64,000 nt of DNA, taken from contig JBAIAA010000351.1 of NCBI GenBank assembly GCA_037893245.1, positions 186,001 through 250,000 of the forward strand, in the 5' to 3' direction. The translations under genes were made by a program, and so were the position numbers. This DNA is from Crossaster papposus (Eukaryota > Echinodermata > Asteroidea > Velatida > Solasteridae). The notes beneath the pieces are model-generated. The model ran no database searches, was not told where the DNA came from, and worked only from the letters and a program-made list of their open reading frames with translations. This document shows positions 11,655 through 27,700 of this stretch, piece after piece. Each line of letters starts with the position of its first letter. Position 1 is the first letter of the stretch.

Positions 11655-14600
11655 CATGTGTCACGTCACATTAAAGAACCATTTTTTCAAAAGAACCTAA
11701 AAACAAATGTAAACATTGGTTTTTATGTTGATTATTTCCTAACGTTTCCAAAAATGTATAGTTTAGCAAATCTACACAAACAGTGAACGAAACTTTCAAT
11801 ATGTACATTATGAACCTGACTTGGAGGCAAGGGCTTTACACACAAGCCACCCAACCAATCCTATCGGCTTGATCTGTTAGCTAAGCTTGATAGAATCCAA
11901 GGTATTATATTCCCATCGACCCAGTCCTATCGGCCTGACCTTAGCTAAGCTGGATAGAATCCAAGGTATTCATATTCCCATCGACCCAATCCTACCGGCC
12001 TGACCTAATAGCTAAGCTGGATAGAATCCACGGTATTCATATAATAATAATAATTGGGGAGGCTAATCATCCTTACTTGCAGCTGGTGTGCTGAATTGCG
12101 AAGGATGCAAGTGACACCCAATGACTGTTCATGTGTCACGTCACATTAAAGAACCATTTTTTCAAAAGAACCTAAAAACAAATGTAAACATTGGTTTTTA
12201 TGTTGTTTATTTCCTAACGTTTCCAAAAATGTATAGTTTAGCAAATCTACACAAACAGTGAACGAAACTTTCAATATGTACATTATGAACCTGACTTGGA
12301 GGCAAGGGCTTTACACACAAGCCACCCAACCAATCCTATCGGCTTGATCTGTTAGCTAAGCTTGATAGAATCCAAGGTATTATATTCCCATCGACCCAGT
12401 CCTATCGGCCTGACCTTAGCTAAGCTGGATAGAATCCAAGGTATTCATATTCCCATCGACCCAATCCTACCGGCCTGACCTAATAGCTAAGCTGGATAGA
12501 ATCCACGGTATTCATATAATAATAATAATTGGGGAGGCTAATCATCCTTACTTGCAGCTGGTGTGCTGAATTGCGAAGGATGCAAGTGACACCCAATGAC
12601 TGTTCATGTGTCACGTCACATTAAAGAACCATTTTTTCAAAAGAACCTAAAAACAAATGTAAACATTGGTTTTTATGTTGATTATTTCCTAACGTTTCCA
12701 AAAATGTATAGTTTAGCAAATCTACACAAACAGTGAACGAAACTTTCAATATGTACATTATGAACCTGACTTGGAGGCAAGGGCTTTACACACAAGCCAC
12801 CCAACCAATCCTATCGGCTTGATCTGTTAGCTAAGCTTGATAGAATCCAAGGTATTATATTCCCATCGACCCAGTCCTATCGGCCTGACCTTAGCTAAGC
12901 TGGATAGAATCCAAGGTATTCATATTCCCATCGACCCAATCCTACCGGCCTGACCTAATAGCTAAGCTGGACAGAATCCACGGTATTCATATAATAATAA
13001 TAATTGGGGAGGCTAATCATCCTTACTTGCAGCTGGTGTGCTGAATTGCGAAGGATGCAAGTGACACCCAATGACTGTTCATGTGTCACGTCACATTAAA
13101 GAACCATTTTTTCAAAAGAACCTAAAAACAAATGTAAACATTGGTTTTTATGTTGATTATTTCCTAACGTTTCCAAAAATGTATAGTTTAGCAAATCTAC
13201 ACAAACAGTGAACGAAACTTTCAATATGTACATTATGAACCTGACTTGGAGGCAAGGGCTTTACACACAAGCCACCCAACCAATCCTATCGGCTTGATCT
13301 GTTAGCTAAGCTTGATAGAATCCAAGGTATTATATTCCCATCGACCCAGTCCTATCGGCCTGACCTTAGCTAAGCTGGATAGAATCCAAGGTATTCATAT
13401 TCCCATCGACCCAATCCTACCGGCCTGACCTAATAGCTAAGCTGGATAGAATCCACGGTATTCATATAATAATAATAATTGGGGAGGCTAATCATCCTTA
13501 CTTGCAGCTGGTGTGCTGAATTGCGAAGGATGCAAGTGACACCCAATGACTGTTCATGTGTCACGTCACATTAAAGAACCATTTTTTCAAAAGAACCTAA
13601 AAACAAATGTAAACATTGGTTTTTATGTTGATTATTTCCTAACGTTTCCAAAAATGTATAGTTTAGCAAATCTACACAAACAGTGAACGAAACTTTCAAT
13701 ATGTACATTATGAACCTGACTTGGAGGCAAGGGCTTTACACACAAGCCACCCAACCAATCCTATCGGCTTGATCTGTTAGCTAAGCTTGATAGAATCCAA
13801 GGTATTATATTCCCATCGACCCAGTCCTATCGGCCTGACCTTAGCTAAGCTGGATAGAATCCAAGGTATTCATATTCCCATCGACCCAATCCTACCGGCC
13901 TGACCTAATAGCTAAGCTGGATAGAATCCACGGTATTCATATAATAATAATAATTGGGGAGGCTAATCATCCTTACTTGCAGCTGGTGTGCTGAATTGCG
14001 AAGGATGCAAGTGACACCCAATGACTGTTCATGTGTCACGTCACATTAAAGAACCATTTTTTCAAAAGAACCTAAAAACAAATGTAAACATTGGTTTTTA
14101 TGTTGATTATTTCCTAACGTTTCAAAAAATGTATAGTTTAGCAAATCTACACAAACAGTGAACGAAACTTTCAATATGTACATTATGAACCTGACTTGGA
14201 GGCAAGGGCTTTACACACAAGCCACCCAACCAATCCTATCGGCTTGATCTGTTAGCTAAGCTTGATAGAATCCAAGGTATTATATTCCCATCGACCCAGT
14301 CCTATCGGCCTGACCTTAGCTAAGCTGGATAGAATCCAAGGTATTCATATTCCCATCGACCCAATCCTACCGGCCTGACCTAATAGCTAAGCTGGATAGA
14401 ATCCACGGTATTCATATAATAATAATAATTGGGGAGGCTAATCATCCTTACTTGCAGCTGGTGTGCTGAATTGCGAAGGATGCAAGTGACACCCAATGAC
14501 TGTTCATGTGTCACGTCACATTAAAGAACCATTTTTTCAAAAGAACCTAAAAACAAATGTAAACATTGGTTTTTATGTTGATTATTTCCTAACGTTTCCA

Positions 14601-17352
14601 AAAATGTATAGTTTAGCAAATCTACACAAACAGTGAACGAAACTTTCAATATGTACATTATGAACCTGACTTGGAGGCAAGGGCTTTACACACAAGCCAC
14701 CCAACCAATCCTATCGGCTTGATCTGTTAGCTAAGCTTGATAGAATCCAAGGTATTATATTCCCATCGACCCAGTCCTATCGGCCTGACCTTAGCTAAGC
14801 TGGATAGAATCCAAGGTATTCATATTCCCATCGACCCAATCCTACCGGCCTGACCTAATAGCTAAGCTGGATAGAATCCACGGTATTCATATAATAATAA
14901 TAATTGGGGAGGCTAATCATCCTTACTTGCAGCTGGTGTGCTGAATTGCGAAGGATGCAAGTGACACCCAATGACTGTTCATGTGTCACGTCACATTAAA
15001 GAACCATTTTTTCAAAAGAACCTAAAAACAAATGTAAACATTGGTTTTTATGTTGATTATTTCCTAACGTTTCCAAAAATGTATAGTTTAGCAAATCTAC
15101 ACAAACAGTGAACGAAACTTTCAATATGTACATTATGAACCTGACTTGGAGGCAAGGGCTTTACACACAAGCCACCCAACCAATCCTATCGGCTTGATCT
15201 GTTAGCTAAGCTTGATAGAATCCAAGGTATTATATTCCCATCGACCCAGTCCTATCGGCCTGACCTTAGCTAAGCTGGATAGAATCCAAGGTATTCATAT
15301 TCCCATCGACCCAATCCTACCGGCCTGACCTAATAGCTAAGCTGGATAGAATCCACGGTATTCATATAATAATAATAATTGGGGAGGCTAATCATCCTTA
15401 CTTGCAGCTGGTGTGCTGAATTGCGAAGGATGCAAGTGACACCCAATGACTGTTCATGTGTCACGTCACATTAAAGAACCCTTTTTTCAAAAGAACCTCA
15501 AAACAAATGTAAACATTGGTTTTCATGTTGATTATTTCCTAACGTTTCCAAAAATGTATAGTTTAGCAAATCTACACAAACAGTGAACGAAACTTTCAAT
15601 ATGTACATTATGAACCTGACTTGGAGGCAAGGGCTTTACACACAAGCCACCCAACCAATCCTATCGGCTTGATCTGTTAGCTAAGCTTGATAGAATCCAA
15701 GGTATTATATTCCCATCGACCCAGTCCTATCGGCCTGACCTTAGCAGCTGGATAGAATCCAAGGTATTCATATTCCCATCGACCCAATCCTACCGGCCTG
15801 ACCTAATAGCTAAGCTGGATAGAATCCACGGTATTCATATAATAATAATAATTGGGGAGGCTAATCATCCTTACTTGCAGCTGGTGTGCTGAATTGCGAA
15901 GGATGCAAGTGACACCCAATGACTGTTCATGTGTCACGTCACATTAAAGAACCATTTTTTCAAAAGAACCTAAAAACAAATGTAAACATTGGTTTTTATG
16001 TTGATTATTTCCTAACGTTTCCAAAAATGTATAGTTTAGCAAATCTACACAAACAGTGAACGAAACTTTCAATATGTACATTATGAACCTGACTTGGAGG
16101 CAAGGGCTTTACACACAAGCCACCCAACCAATCCTATCGGCTTGATCTGTTAGCTAAGCTTGATAGAATCCAAGGTATTATATTCCCATCGACCCAGTCC
16201 TATCGGCCTGACCTTAGCTAAGCTGGATAGATTCCAAGGTATTCATATTCCCATCGACCCAATCCTACCGGCCTGACCTAATAGCTAAGCTGGATAGAAT
16301 CCACGGTATTCATATAATAATAATAATTGGGGAGGCTAATCATCCTTACTTGCAGCTGGTGTGCTGAATTGCGAAGGATGCAAGTGACACCCAATGACTG
16401 TTCATGTGTCACGTCACATTAAAGAACCATTTTTTCAAAAGAACCTAAAAACAAATGTAAACATTGCTTTTTATGTTGATTATTTCCTAACGTTTCCAAA
16501 AATGTATAGTTTAGCAAATCTACACAAACAGTGAACGAAACTTTCAATATGTACATTATGAACCTGACTTGGAGGCAAGGGCTTTACACACAAGCCACCC
16601 AACCAATCCTATCGGCTTGATCTGTTAGCTAAGCTTGATAGAATCCAAGGTATTATATTCCCATCGACCCAGTCCTATCGGCCTGACCTTAGCTAAGCTG
16701 GATAGAATCCAAGGTATTCATATTCTCATCGACCCAATCCTACCGGCCTGACCTAATAGCTAAGCTGGATAGAATCCACGGTATTCATATAATAATAATA
16801 ATTGGGGAGGCTAATCATCCTTACTTGCAGCTGGTGTGCTGAATTGCGAAGGATGCAAGTGACACCCAATGACTGTTCATGTGTCACGTCACATTAAAGA
16901 ACCATTTTTTCAAAAGAACCTAAAAACAAATGTAAACATTGGTTTTTATGTTGATTATTTCCTAATGTTTCCAAAAATGTATAGTTTAGCAAATCTACAC
17001 AAACAGTGAACGAAACTTTCAATATGTACATTATGAACCTGACTTGGAGGCAAGGGCTTTACACACAAGCCACCCAACCAATCCTATCGGCTTGATCTGT
17101 TAGCTAAGCTTGATAGAATCCAAGGTATTATATTCCCATTGACCCAGTCCTATCGGCCTGACCTTAGCTAAGCTGGATAGAATCCAAGGTATTCATATTC
17201 CCATCGACCCAATCCTACCGGCCTGACCTAATAGCTAAGCTGGATAGAATCCACGGTATTCATATAATAATAATAATTGGGGAGGCTAATCATCCTTACT
17301 TGCAGCTGGTGTGCTGAATTGCGAACGATGCAAGTGACACCCAATGACTGTT

Positions 17353-18777
17353 CATGTGTCAAGTCACATTAAAGAACCATTTTTTCAAAAGAACCTAAAA
17401 ACAAATGTAAACATTGGTTTTTATGTTGATTATTTCCTAACGTTTCCAAAAATGTATAGTTTAGCAAATCTACACAAACAGTGAACGAAACTTTCAATAT
17501 GTACATTATGAACCTGACTTGGAGGCAAGGGCTTTACACACAAGCCACCCAACCAATCCTATCGGCTTGATCTGTTAGCTAAGCTTGATAGAATCCAAGG
17601 TATTATATTCCCATCGACCCAGTCCTATCGGCCTGACCTTAGCTAAGCTGGATAGAATCCAAGGTATTCATATTCCCATCGACCCAATCCTACCGGCCTG
17701 ACCTAATAGCTCAGCTGGATAGAATCCACGGTATTCATATAATAATAATAATTGGGGAGGCTAATCATCCTTACTTGCAGCTGGTGTGCTGAATTGCGAA
17801 GGATGCAAGTGACACCCAATGACTGTTCATGTGTCACGTCACATTAAAGAACCATTTTTTCAAAAGAACCTAAAAACAAATGTAAACATTGGTTTTTATG
17901 TTGATTATTTCCCAACGTTTCCAAAAATGTATAGTTTAGCAAATCTACACAAACAGTGAACGAAACTTTCAATATGTACATTATGAACCTGACTTGGAGG
18001 CAAGGGCTTTACACACAAGCCACCCAACCAATCCTATCGGCTTGATCTGTTAGCTAAGCTTGATAGAATCCAAGGTATTATATTCCCATCGACCCAGTCC
18101 TATCGGCCTGACCTTAGCTAAGCTGGATAGAATCCAAGGTATTCATATTCCCATCGACCCAATCCTACCGGCCTGACCTAATAGCTCAGCTGGATAGAAT
18201 CCACGGTATTCATATAATAATAATAATTGGGGAGGCTAATCATCCTTACTTGCAGCTGGTGTGCTGAATTGCGAAGGATGCAAGTGACACCCAATGACTG
18301 TTCATGTGTCACGTCACATTAAAGAACCATTTTTTCAAAAGAACCTAAAAACAAATGTAAACATTGGTTTTTATGTTGATTATTTCCCAACGTTTCCAAA
18401 AATGTATAGTTTAGCAAATCTACACAAACAGTGAACGAAACTTTCAATATGTACATTATGAACCTGACTTGGAGGCAAGGGCTTTACACACAAGCCACCC
18501 AACCAATCCTATCGGCTTGATCTGTTAGCTAAGCTTGATAGAATCCAAGGTATTATATTCCCATCGACCCAGTCCTATCGGCCTGACCTTAGCTAAGCTG
18601 GATAGAATCCAAGGTATTCATATTCCCATCGACCCAATCCTACCGGCCTGACCTAATAGCTAAGCTGGATAGAATCCACGGTATTCATATAATAATAATA
18701 ATTGGGGAGGCTAATCATCCTTACTTGCAGCTGGTGTGCTGAATTGCGAAGGATGCAAGTGACACCCAATGACTGTT
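17353..18777 (+). repeat. Local single-unit duplication marked by two private variants
   Basis: The variant TAGCTCAGCTGG occurs at about 17708 and 18183, and the variant ATTTCCCAACG at about 17907 and 18382. Both pairs are 475 bp apart and are not seen elsewhere in the array. This is a fresh one-unit tandem duplication. Confidence 0.85.
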
Positions 18778-21700
18778 CATGTGTCACGTCACATTAAAGA
18801 ACCATTTTTTCAAAAGAACCTAAAAACAAATGTAAACATTGGTTTTTATGTTGATTATTTCCTAACGTTTCCAAAAATGTATAGTTTAGCAAATCTACAC
18901 AAACAGTGAACGAAACTTTCAATATGTACATTATGAACCTGACTTGGAGGCAAGGGCTTTACACACAAGCCACCCAACCAATCCTATCGGCTTGATCTGT
19001 TAGCTAAGCTTGATAGAATCCAAGGTATTATATTCCCATCGACCCAGTCCTATCGGCCTGACCTTAGCTAAGCTGGATAGAATCCAAGGTATTCATATTC
19101 CCATCGACCCAATCCTACCGGCCTGACCTAATAGCTAAGCTGGATAGAATCCACGGTATTCATATAATAATAATAATTGGGGAGGCTAATCATCCTTACT
19201 TGCAGCTGGTGTGCTGAATTGCGAAGGATGCAAGTGACACCCAATGACTGTTCATGTGTCACGTCACATTAAAGAACCATTTTTTCAAAAGAACCTAAAA
19301 ACAAATGTAAACATTGGTTTTTATGTTGATTATTTCCTAACGTTTCCAAAAATGTATAGTTTAGCAAATCTACACAAACAGTGAACGAAACTTTCAATAT
19401 GTACATTATGAACCTGACTTGGAGGCAAGGGCTTTACACACAAGCCACCCAACCAATCCTATCGGCTTGATCTGTTAGCTAAGCTTGATAGAATCCAAGG
19501 TATTATATTCCCATCGACCCAGTCCTATCGGCCTGACCTTAGCTAAGCTGGATAGAATCCAAGGTATTCATATTCCCATCGACCCAATCCTACCGGCCTG
19601 ACCTAATAGCTAAGCTGGATAGAATCCACGGTATTCATATAATAATAATAATTGGGGAGGCTAATCATCCTTACTTGCAGCTGGTGTGCTGAATTGCGAA
19701 GGATGCAAGTGACACCCAATGACTGTTCATGTGTCACGTCACATTAAAGAACCATTTTTTCAAAAGAACCTAAAAACAAATGTAAACATTGGTTTTTATG
19801 TTGATTATTTCCTAACGTTTCCAAAAATGTATAGTTTAGCAAATCTACACAAACAGTGAACGAAACTTTCAATATGTACATTATGAACCTGACTTGGAGG
19901 CAAGGGCTTCACACACAAGCCACCCAACCAATCCTATCGGCTTGATCTGTTAGCTAAGCTTGATAGAATCCAAGGTATTATATTCCCATCGACCCAGTCC
20001 TATCGGCCTGACCTTAGCTAAGCTGGATAGAATCCAAGGTATTCATATTCCCATCGACCCAATCCTACCGGCCTGACCTAATAGCTAAGCTGGATAGAAT
20101 CCACGGTATTCATATAATAATAATAATTGGGGAGGCTAATCATCCTTACTTGCAGCTGGTGTGCTGAATTGCGAAGGATGCAAGTGACACCCAATGACTG
20201 TTCATGTGTCACGTCACATTAAAGAACCATTTTTTCAAAAGAACCTAAAAACAAATGTAAACATTGGTTTTTATGTTGATTATTTCCTAACGTTTCCAAA
20301 AATGTATAGTTTAGCAAATCTACACAAACAGTGAACGAAACTTTCAATATGTACATTATGAACCTGACTTGGAGGCAAGGGCTTTACACACAAGCCACCC
20401 AACCAATCCTATCTGCTTGATCTGTTAGCTAAGCTTGATAGAATCCAAGGTATTATATTCCCATCGACCCAGTCCTATCGGCCTGACCTTAGCTAAGCTG
20501 GATAGAATCCAAGGTATTCATATTCCCATCGACCCAATCCTACCGGCCTGACCTAATAGCTAAGCTGGATAGAATCCACGGTATTCATATAATAATAATA
20601 ATTGGGGAGGCTAATCATCCTTACTTGCAGCTGGTGTGCTGAATTGCGAAGGATGCAGTGACACCCAATGACTGTTCATGTGTCACGTCACATTAAAGAA
20701 CCATTTTTTCAAAAGAACCTAAAAACAAATGTAAACATTGGTTTTTATGTTGATTATTTCCTAACGTTTCCAAAAATGTATAGTTTAGCAAATCTACACA
20801 AACAGTGAACGAAACTTTCAATATGTACATTATGAACCTGACTTGGAGGCAAGGGCTTTACACACAAGCCACCCAACCAATCCTATCGGCTTGATCTGTT
20901 AGCTAAGCTTGATAGAATCCAAGGTATTATATTCCCATCGACCCAGTCCTATCGGCCTGACCTTAGCTAAGCTGGATAGAATCCAAGGTATTCATATTCC
21001 CATCGACCCAATCCTACCGGCCTGACCTAATAGCTAAGCTGGATAGAATCCACGGTATTCATATAATAATAATAATTGGGGAGGCTAATCATCCTTACTT
21101 GCAGCTGGTGTGCTGAATTGCGAAGGATGCAAGTGACACCCAATGACTGTTCATGTGTCACGTCACATTAAAGAACCATTTTTTCAAAAGAACCTAAAAA
21201 CAAATGTAAACATTGGTTTTTATGTTGATTATTTTCTAACGTTTCCAAAAATGTATAGTTTAGCAAATCTACACAAACACTGAACGAAACTTTCAATATG
21301 TACATTATGAACCTGACTTGGAGGCAAGGGCTTTACACACAAGCCACCCAACCAATCCTATCGGCTTGATCTGTTAGCTAAGCTTGATAGAATCCAAGGT
21401 ATTATATTCCCATCGACCCAGTCCTATCGGCCTGACCTTAGCTAAGCTGGATAGAATCCAAGGTATTCATATTCCCATCGACCCAATCCTACCGGCCTGA
21501 CCTAATAGCTAAGCTGGATAGAATCCACGGTATTCATATAATAATAATAATTGGGGAGGCTAATCATCCTTACTTGCAGCTGGTGTGCTGAATTGCGAAG
21601 GATGCAAGTGACACCCAATGACTGTTCATGTGTCACGTCACATTAAAGAACCATTTTTTCAAAAGAACCTAAAAACAAATGTAAACATTGGTTTTTATGT

Positions 21701-24700
21701 TGATTATTTCCTAACGTTTCCAAAAATGTATAGTTTAGCAAATCTACACAAACAGTGAACGAAACTTTCAATATGTACATTATGAACCTGACTTGGAGGC
21801 AAGGGCTTTACACACAAGCCACCCAACCAATCCTATCGGCTTGATCTGTTAGCTAAGCTTGATAGAATCCAAGGTATTATATTCCCATCGACCCAGTCCT
21901 ATCGGCCTGACCTTAGCTAAGCTGGATAGAATCCAAGGTATTCATATTCCCATCGACCCAATCCTACCGGCCTGACCTAATAGCTAAGCTGGATAGAATC
22001 CACGGTATTCATATAATAATAATAATTGGGGAGGCTAATCATCCTTACTTGCAGCTGGTGTGCTGAATTGCGAAGGATGCAAGTGACACCCAATGACTGT
22101 TCATGTGTCACGTCACATTAAAGAACCATTTTTTCAAAAGAACCTAAAAACAAATGTAAACATTGGTTTTTATGTTGATTATTTCCTAACGTTTCCAAAA
22201 ATGTATAGTTTAGCAAATCTACACAAACAGTGAACGAAACTTTCAATATGTACATTATGAACCTGACTTGGAGGCAAGGGCTTTACACACAAGCCACCCA
22301 ACCAATCCTATCGGCTTGATCTGTTAGCTAAGCTTGATAGAATCCAAGGTATTATATTCCCATCGACCCAGTCCTATCGGCCTGACCTTAGCTAAGCTGG
22401 ATAGAATCCAAGGTATTCATATTCCCATCGACCCAATCCTACCGGCCTGACCTAATAGCTAAGCTGGATAGAATCCACGGTATTCATATAATAATAATAA
22501 TTGGGGAGGCTAATCATCCTTACTTGCAGCTGGTGTGCTGAATTGCGAAGGATGCAAGTGACACCCAATGACTGTTCATGTGTCACGTCACATTAAAGAA
22601 CCATTTTTTCAAAAGAACCTAAAAACAAATGTAAACATTGGTTTTTATGTTGATTATTTCCTAACGTTTCCAAAAATGTATAGTTTAGCAAATCTACACA
22701 AACAGTGAACGAAACTTTCAATATGTACATTATGAACCTGACTTGGAGGCAAGGGCTTTACACACAAGCCACCCAACCAATCCTATCGGCTTGATCTGTT
22801 AGCTAAGCTTGATAGAATCCAAGGTATTATATTCCCATCGACCCAGTCCTATCGGCCTGACCTTAGCTAAGCTGGATAGAATCCAAGGTATTCATATTCC
22901 CATCGACCCAATCCTACCGGCCTGACCTAATAGCTAAGCTGGATAGAATCCACGGTATTCATATAATAATAATAATTGGGGAGGCTAATCATCCTTACTT
23001 GCAGCTGGTGTGCTGAATTGCGAAGGATGCAAGTGACACCCAATGACTGTTCATGTGTCACGTCACATTAAAGAACCATTTTTTCAAAAGAACCTAAAAA
23101 CAAATGTAAACATTGGTTTTTATGTTGATTATTTCCTAACGTTTCCAAAAATGTATAGTTTAGCAAATCTACACAAACAGTGAACGAAACTTTCAATATG
23201 TACATTATGAACCTGACTTGGAGGCAAGGGCTTTACACACAAGCCACCCAACCAATCCTATCGGCTTGATCTGTTAGCTAAGCTTGATAGAATCCAAGGT
23301 ATTATATTCCCATCGACCCAGTCCTATCGGCCTGACCTTAGCTAAGCTGGATAGAATCCAAGGTATTCATATTCCCATCGACCCAATCCTACCGGCCTGA
23401 CCTAATAGCTAAGCTGGATAGAATCCACGGTATTCATATAATAATAATAATTGGGGAGGCTAATCATCCTTACTTGCAGCTGGTGTGCTGAATTGCGAAG
23501 GATGCAAGTGACACCCAATGACTGTTCATGTGTCACGTCACATTAAAGAACCATTTTTTCAAAAGAACCTAAAAACAAATGTAAACATTGGTTTTTATGT
23601 TGATTATTTCCTAACGTTTCCAAAAATGTATAGTTTAGCAAATCTACACAAACAGTGAACGAAACTTTCAATATGTACATTATGAACCTGACTTGGAGGC
23701 AAGGGCTTTACACACAAGCCACCCAACCAATCCTATCGGCTTGATCTGTTAGCTAAGCTTGATAGAATCCAAGGTATTATATTCCCATCGACCCAGTCCT
23801 ATCGGCCTGACCTTAGCAGCTGGATAGAATCCAAGGTATTCATATTCCCATCGACCCAATCCTACCGGCCTGACCTAATAGCTAAGCTGGATAGAATCCA
23901 CGGTATTCATATAATAATAATAATTGGGGAGGCTAATCATCCTTACTTGCAGCTGGTGTGCTGAATTGCGAAGGATGCAAGTGACACCCAATGACTGTTC
24001 ATGTGTCACGTCACATTAAAGAACCATTTTTTCAAAAGAACCTAAAAACAAATGTAAACATTGGTTTTTATGTTGATTATTTCCTAACGTTTCCAAAAAT
24101 GTATAGTTTAGCAAATCTACACAAACAGTGAACGAAACTTTCAATATGTACATTATGAACCTGACTTGGAGGCAAGGGCTTTACACACAAGCCACCCAAC
24201 CAATCCTATCGGCTTGATCTGTTAGCTAAGCTTGATAGAATCCAAGGTATTATATTCCCATCGACCCAGTCCTATCGGCCTGACCTTAGCTAAGCTGGAT
24301 AGAATCCAAGGTATTCATATTCCCATCGACCCAATCCTACCGGCCTGACCTAATAGCTAAGCTGGATAGAATCCACGGTATTCATATAATAATAATAATT
24401 GGGGAGGCTAATCATCCTTACTTGCAGCTGGTGTGCTGAATTGCGAAGGATGCAAGTGACACCCAATGACTGTTCATGTGTCACGTCACATTAAAGAACC
24501 ATTTTTTCAAAAGAACCTAAAAACAAATGTAAACATTGGTTTTTATGTTGATTATTTCCTAACGTTTCCAAAAATGTATAGTTTAGCAAATCTACACAAA
24601 CAGTGAACGAAACTTTCAATATGTACATTATGAACCTGACTTGGAGGCAAGGGCTTTACACACAAGCCACCCAACCAATCCTATCGGCTTGATCTGTTAG

Positions 24701-27700
24701 CTAAGCTTGATAGAATCCAAGGTATTATATTCCCATCGACCCAGTCCTATCGGCCTGACCTTAGCAGCTGGATAGAATCCAAGGTATTCATATTCCCATC
24801 GACCCAATCCTACCGGCCTGACCTAATAGCTAAGCTGGATAGAATCCACGGTATTCATATAATAATAATAATTGGGGAGGCTAATCATCCTTACTTGCAG
24901 CTGGTGTGCTGAATTGCGAAGGATGCAAGTGACACCCAATGACTGTTCATGTGTCACGTCACATTAAAGAACCATTTTTTCAAAAGAACCTAAAAACAAA
25001 TGTAAACATTGGTTTTTATGTTGATTATTTCCTAACGTTTCCAAAAATGTATAGTTTAGCAAATCTACACAAACAGTGAACGAAACTTTCAATATGTACA
25101 TTATGAACCTGACTTGGAGGCAAGGGCTTTACACACAAGCCACCCAACCAATCCTATCGGCTTGATCTGTTAGCTAAGCTTGATAGAATCCAAGGTATTA
25201 TATTCCCATCGACCCAGTCCTATCGGCCTGACCTTAGCTAAGCTGGATAGAATCCAAGGTATTCATATTCCCATCGACCCAATCCTACCTGCCTGACCTA
25301 ATAGCTAAAGTGGATAGAATCCACGGTATTCATATAATAATAATAATTGGGGAGGCTAATCATCCTTACTTGCAGCTGGTGTGCTGAATTGCGAAGGATG
25401 CAAGTGACACCCAATGACTGTTCATGTGTCACGTCACATTAAAGAACCATTTTTTCAAAAGAACCTAAAAACAAATGTAAACATTGGTTTTTATGTTGAT
25501 TATTTCCTAACGTTTCCAAAAATGTATAGTTTAGCAAATCTACACAAACAGTGAACGAAACTTTCAATATGTACATTATGAACCTGACTTGGAGGCAAGG
25601 GCTTTACACACAAGCCACCCAACCAATCCTATCGGCTTGATCTGTTAGCTAAGCTTGATAGAATCCAAGGTATTATATTCCCATCGACCCAGTCCTATCG
25701 GCCTGACCTTAGCTAAGCTGGATAGAATCCAAGGTATTCATATTCCCATCGACCCAATCCTACCGGCCTGACCTAATAGCTAAGCTGGATAGAATCCACG
25801 GTATTCATATAATAATAATAATTGGGGAGGCTAATCATCCTTACTTGCAGCTGGTGTGCTGAATTGCGAAGGATGCAAGTGACACCCAATGACTGTTCAT
25901 GTGTCACGTCACATTAAAGAACCATTTTTTCAAAAGAACCTAAAAACAAATGTAAACATTGGTTTTTATGTTGATTATTTCCTAACGTTTCCAAAAATGT
26001 ATAGTTTAGCAAATCTACACAAACAGTGAACGAAACTTTCAATATGTACATTATGAACCTGACTTGGAGGCAAGGGCTTTACACACAAGCCACCCAACCA
26101 ATCCTATCGGCTTGATCTGTTAGCTAAGCTTGATAGAATCCAAGGTATTATATTCCCATCGACCCAGTCCTATCGGCCTGACCTTAGCTAAGCTGGATAG
26201 AATCCAAGGTATTCATATTCCCATCGACCCAATCCTACCGGCCTGACCTAATAGCTAAGCTGGATAGAATCCACGGTATTCATATAATAATAATAATTGG
26301 GGAGGCTAATCATCCTTACTTGCAGCTGGTGTGCTGAATTGCGAAGGATGCAAGTGACACCCAATGACTGTTCATGTGTCACGTCACATTAAAGAACCAT
26401 TTTTTCAAAAGAACCTAAAAACAAATGTAAACATTGGTTTTTATGTTGATTATTTCCTAACGTTTCCAAAAATGTATAGTTTAGCAAATCTACACAAACA
26501 GTGAACGAAACTTTCAATATGTACATTATGAACCTGACTTGGAGGCAAGGGCTTTACACACAAGCCACCCAACCAATCATATCGGCTTGATCTGTTAGCT
26601 AAGCTTGATAGAATCCAAGGTATTATATTCCCATCGACCCAGTCCTATCGGCCTGACCTTAGCTAAGCTGGATAGAATCCAAGGTATTCATATTCCCATC
26701 GACCCAATCCTACCGGCCTGACCTAATAGCTAAGCTGGATAGAATCCACGGTATTCATATAATAATAATAATTGGGGAGGCTAATCATCCTTACTTGCAG
26801 CTGGTGTGCTGAATTGCGAAGGATGCAAGTGACACCCAATGACTGTTCATGTGTCGCGTCACATTAAAGAACCATTTTTTCAAAAGAACCTAAAAACAAA
26901 TGTAAACATTGGTTTTTATGTTGATTATTTCCTAACGTTTCCAAAAATGTATAGTTTAGCAAATCTACACAAACAGTGAACGAAACTTTCAATATGTACA
27001 TTATGAACCTGACTTGGAGGCAAGGGCTTTACACACAAGCCACCCAACCAATCCTATCGGCTTGATCTGTTAGCTAAGCTTGATAGAATCCAAGGTATTA
27101 TATTCCCATCGACCCAGTCCTATCGGCCTGACCTTAGCTAAGCTGGATAGAATCCAAGGTATTCATATTCCCATCGACCCACTCCTACCGGCCTGACCTA
27201 ATAGCTAAGCTGGATAGAATCCACGGTATTCATATAATAATAATAATTGGGGAGGCTAATCATCCTTACTTGCAGCTGGTGTGCTGAATTGCGAAGGATG
27301 CAAGTGACACCCAATGACTGTTCATGTGTCACGTCACATTAAAGAACCATTTTTTCAAAAGAACCTAAAAACAAATGTAAACATTGGTTTTTATGTTGAT
27401 TATTTCCTAACGTTTCCAAAAATGTATAGTTTAGCAAATCTACACAAACAGTGAACGAAACTTTCAATATGTACATTATGAACCTGACTTGGAGGCAAGG
27501 GCTTTACACACAAGCCACCCAACCAATCCTATCGGCTTGATCTGTTAGCTAAGCTTGATAGAATCCAAGGTATTATATTCCCATCGACCCAGTCCTATCG
27601 GCCTGACCTTAGCTAAGCTGGATAGAATCCAAGGTATTCATATTCCCATCGACCCAATCCTACCGGCCTGACCTAATAGCTAAGCTGGATAGAATCCACG

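Noticed and set aside
17708-17719. TAGCTCAGCTGG in the satellite as a tRNA A box
   Set aside because: It arises from one A-to-C change in a subrepeat, with no B box at the right distance.
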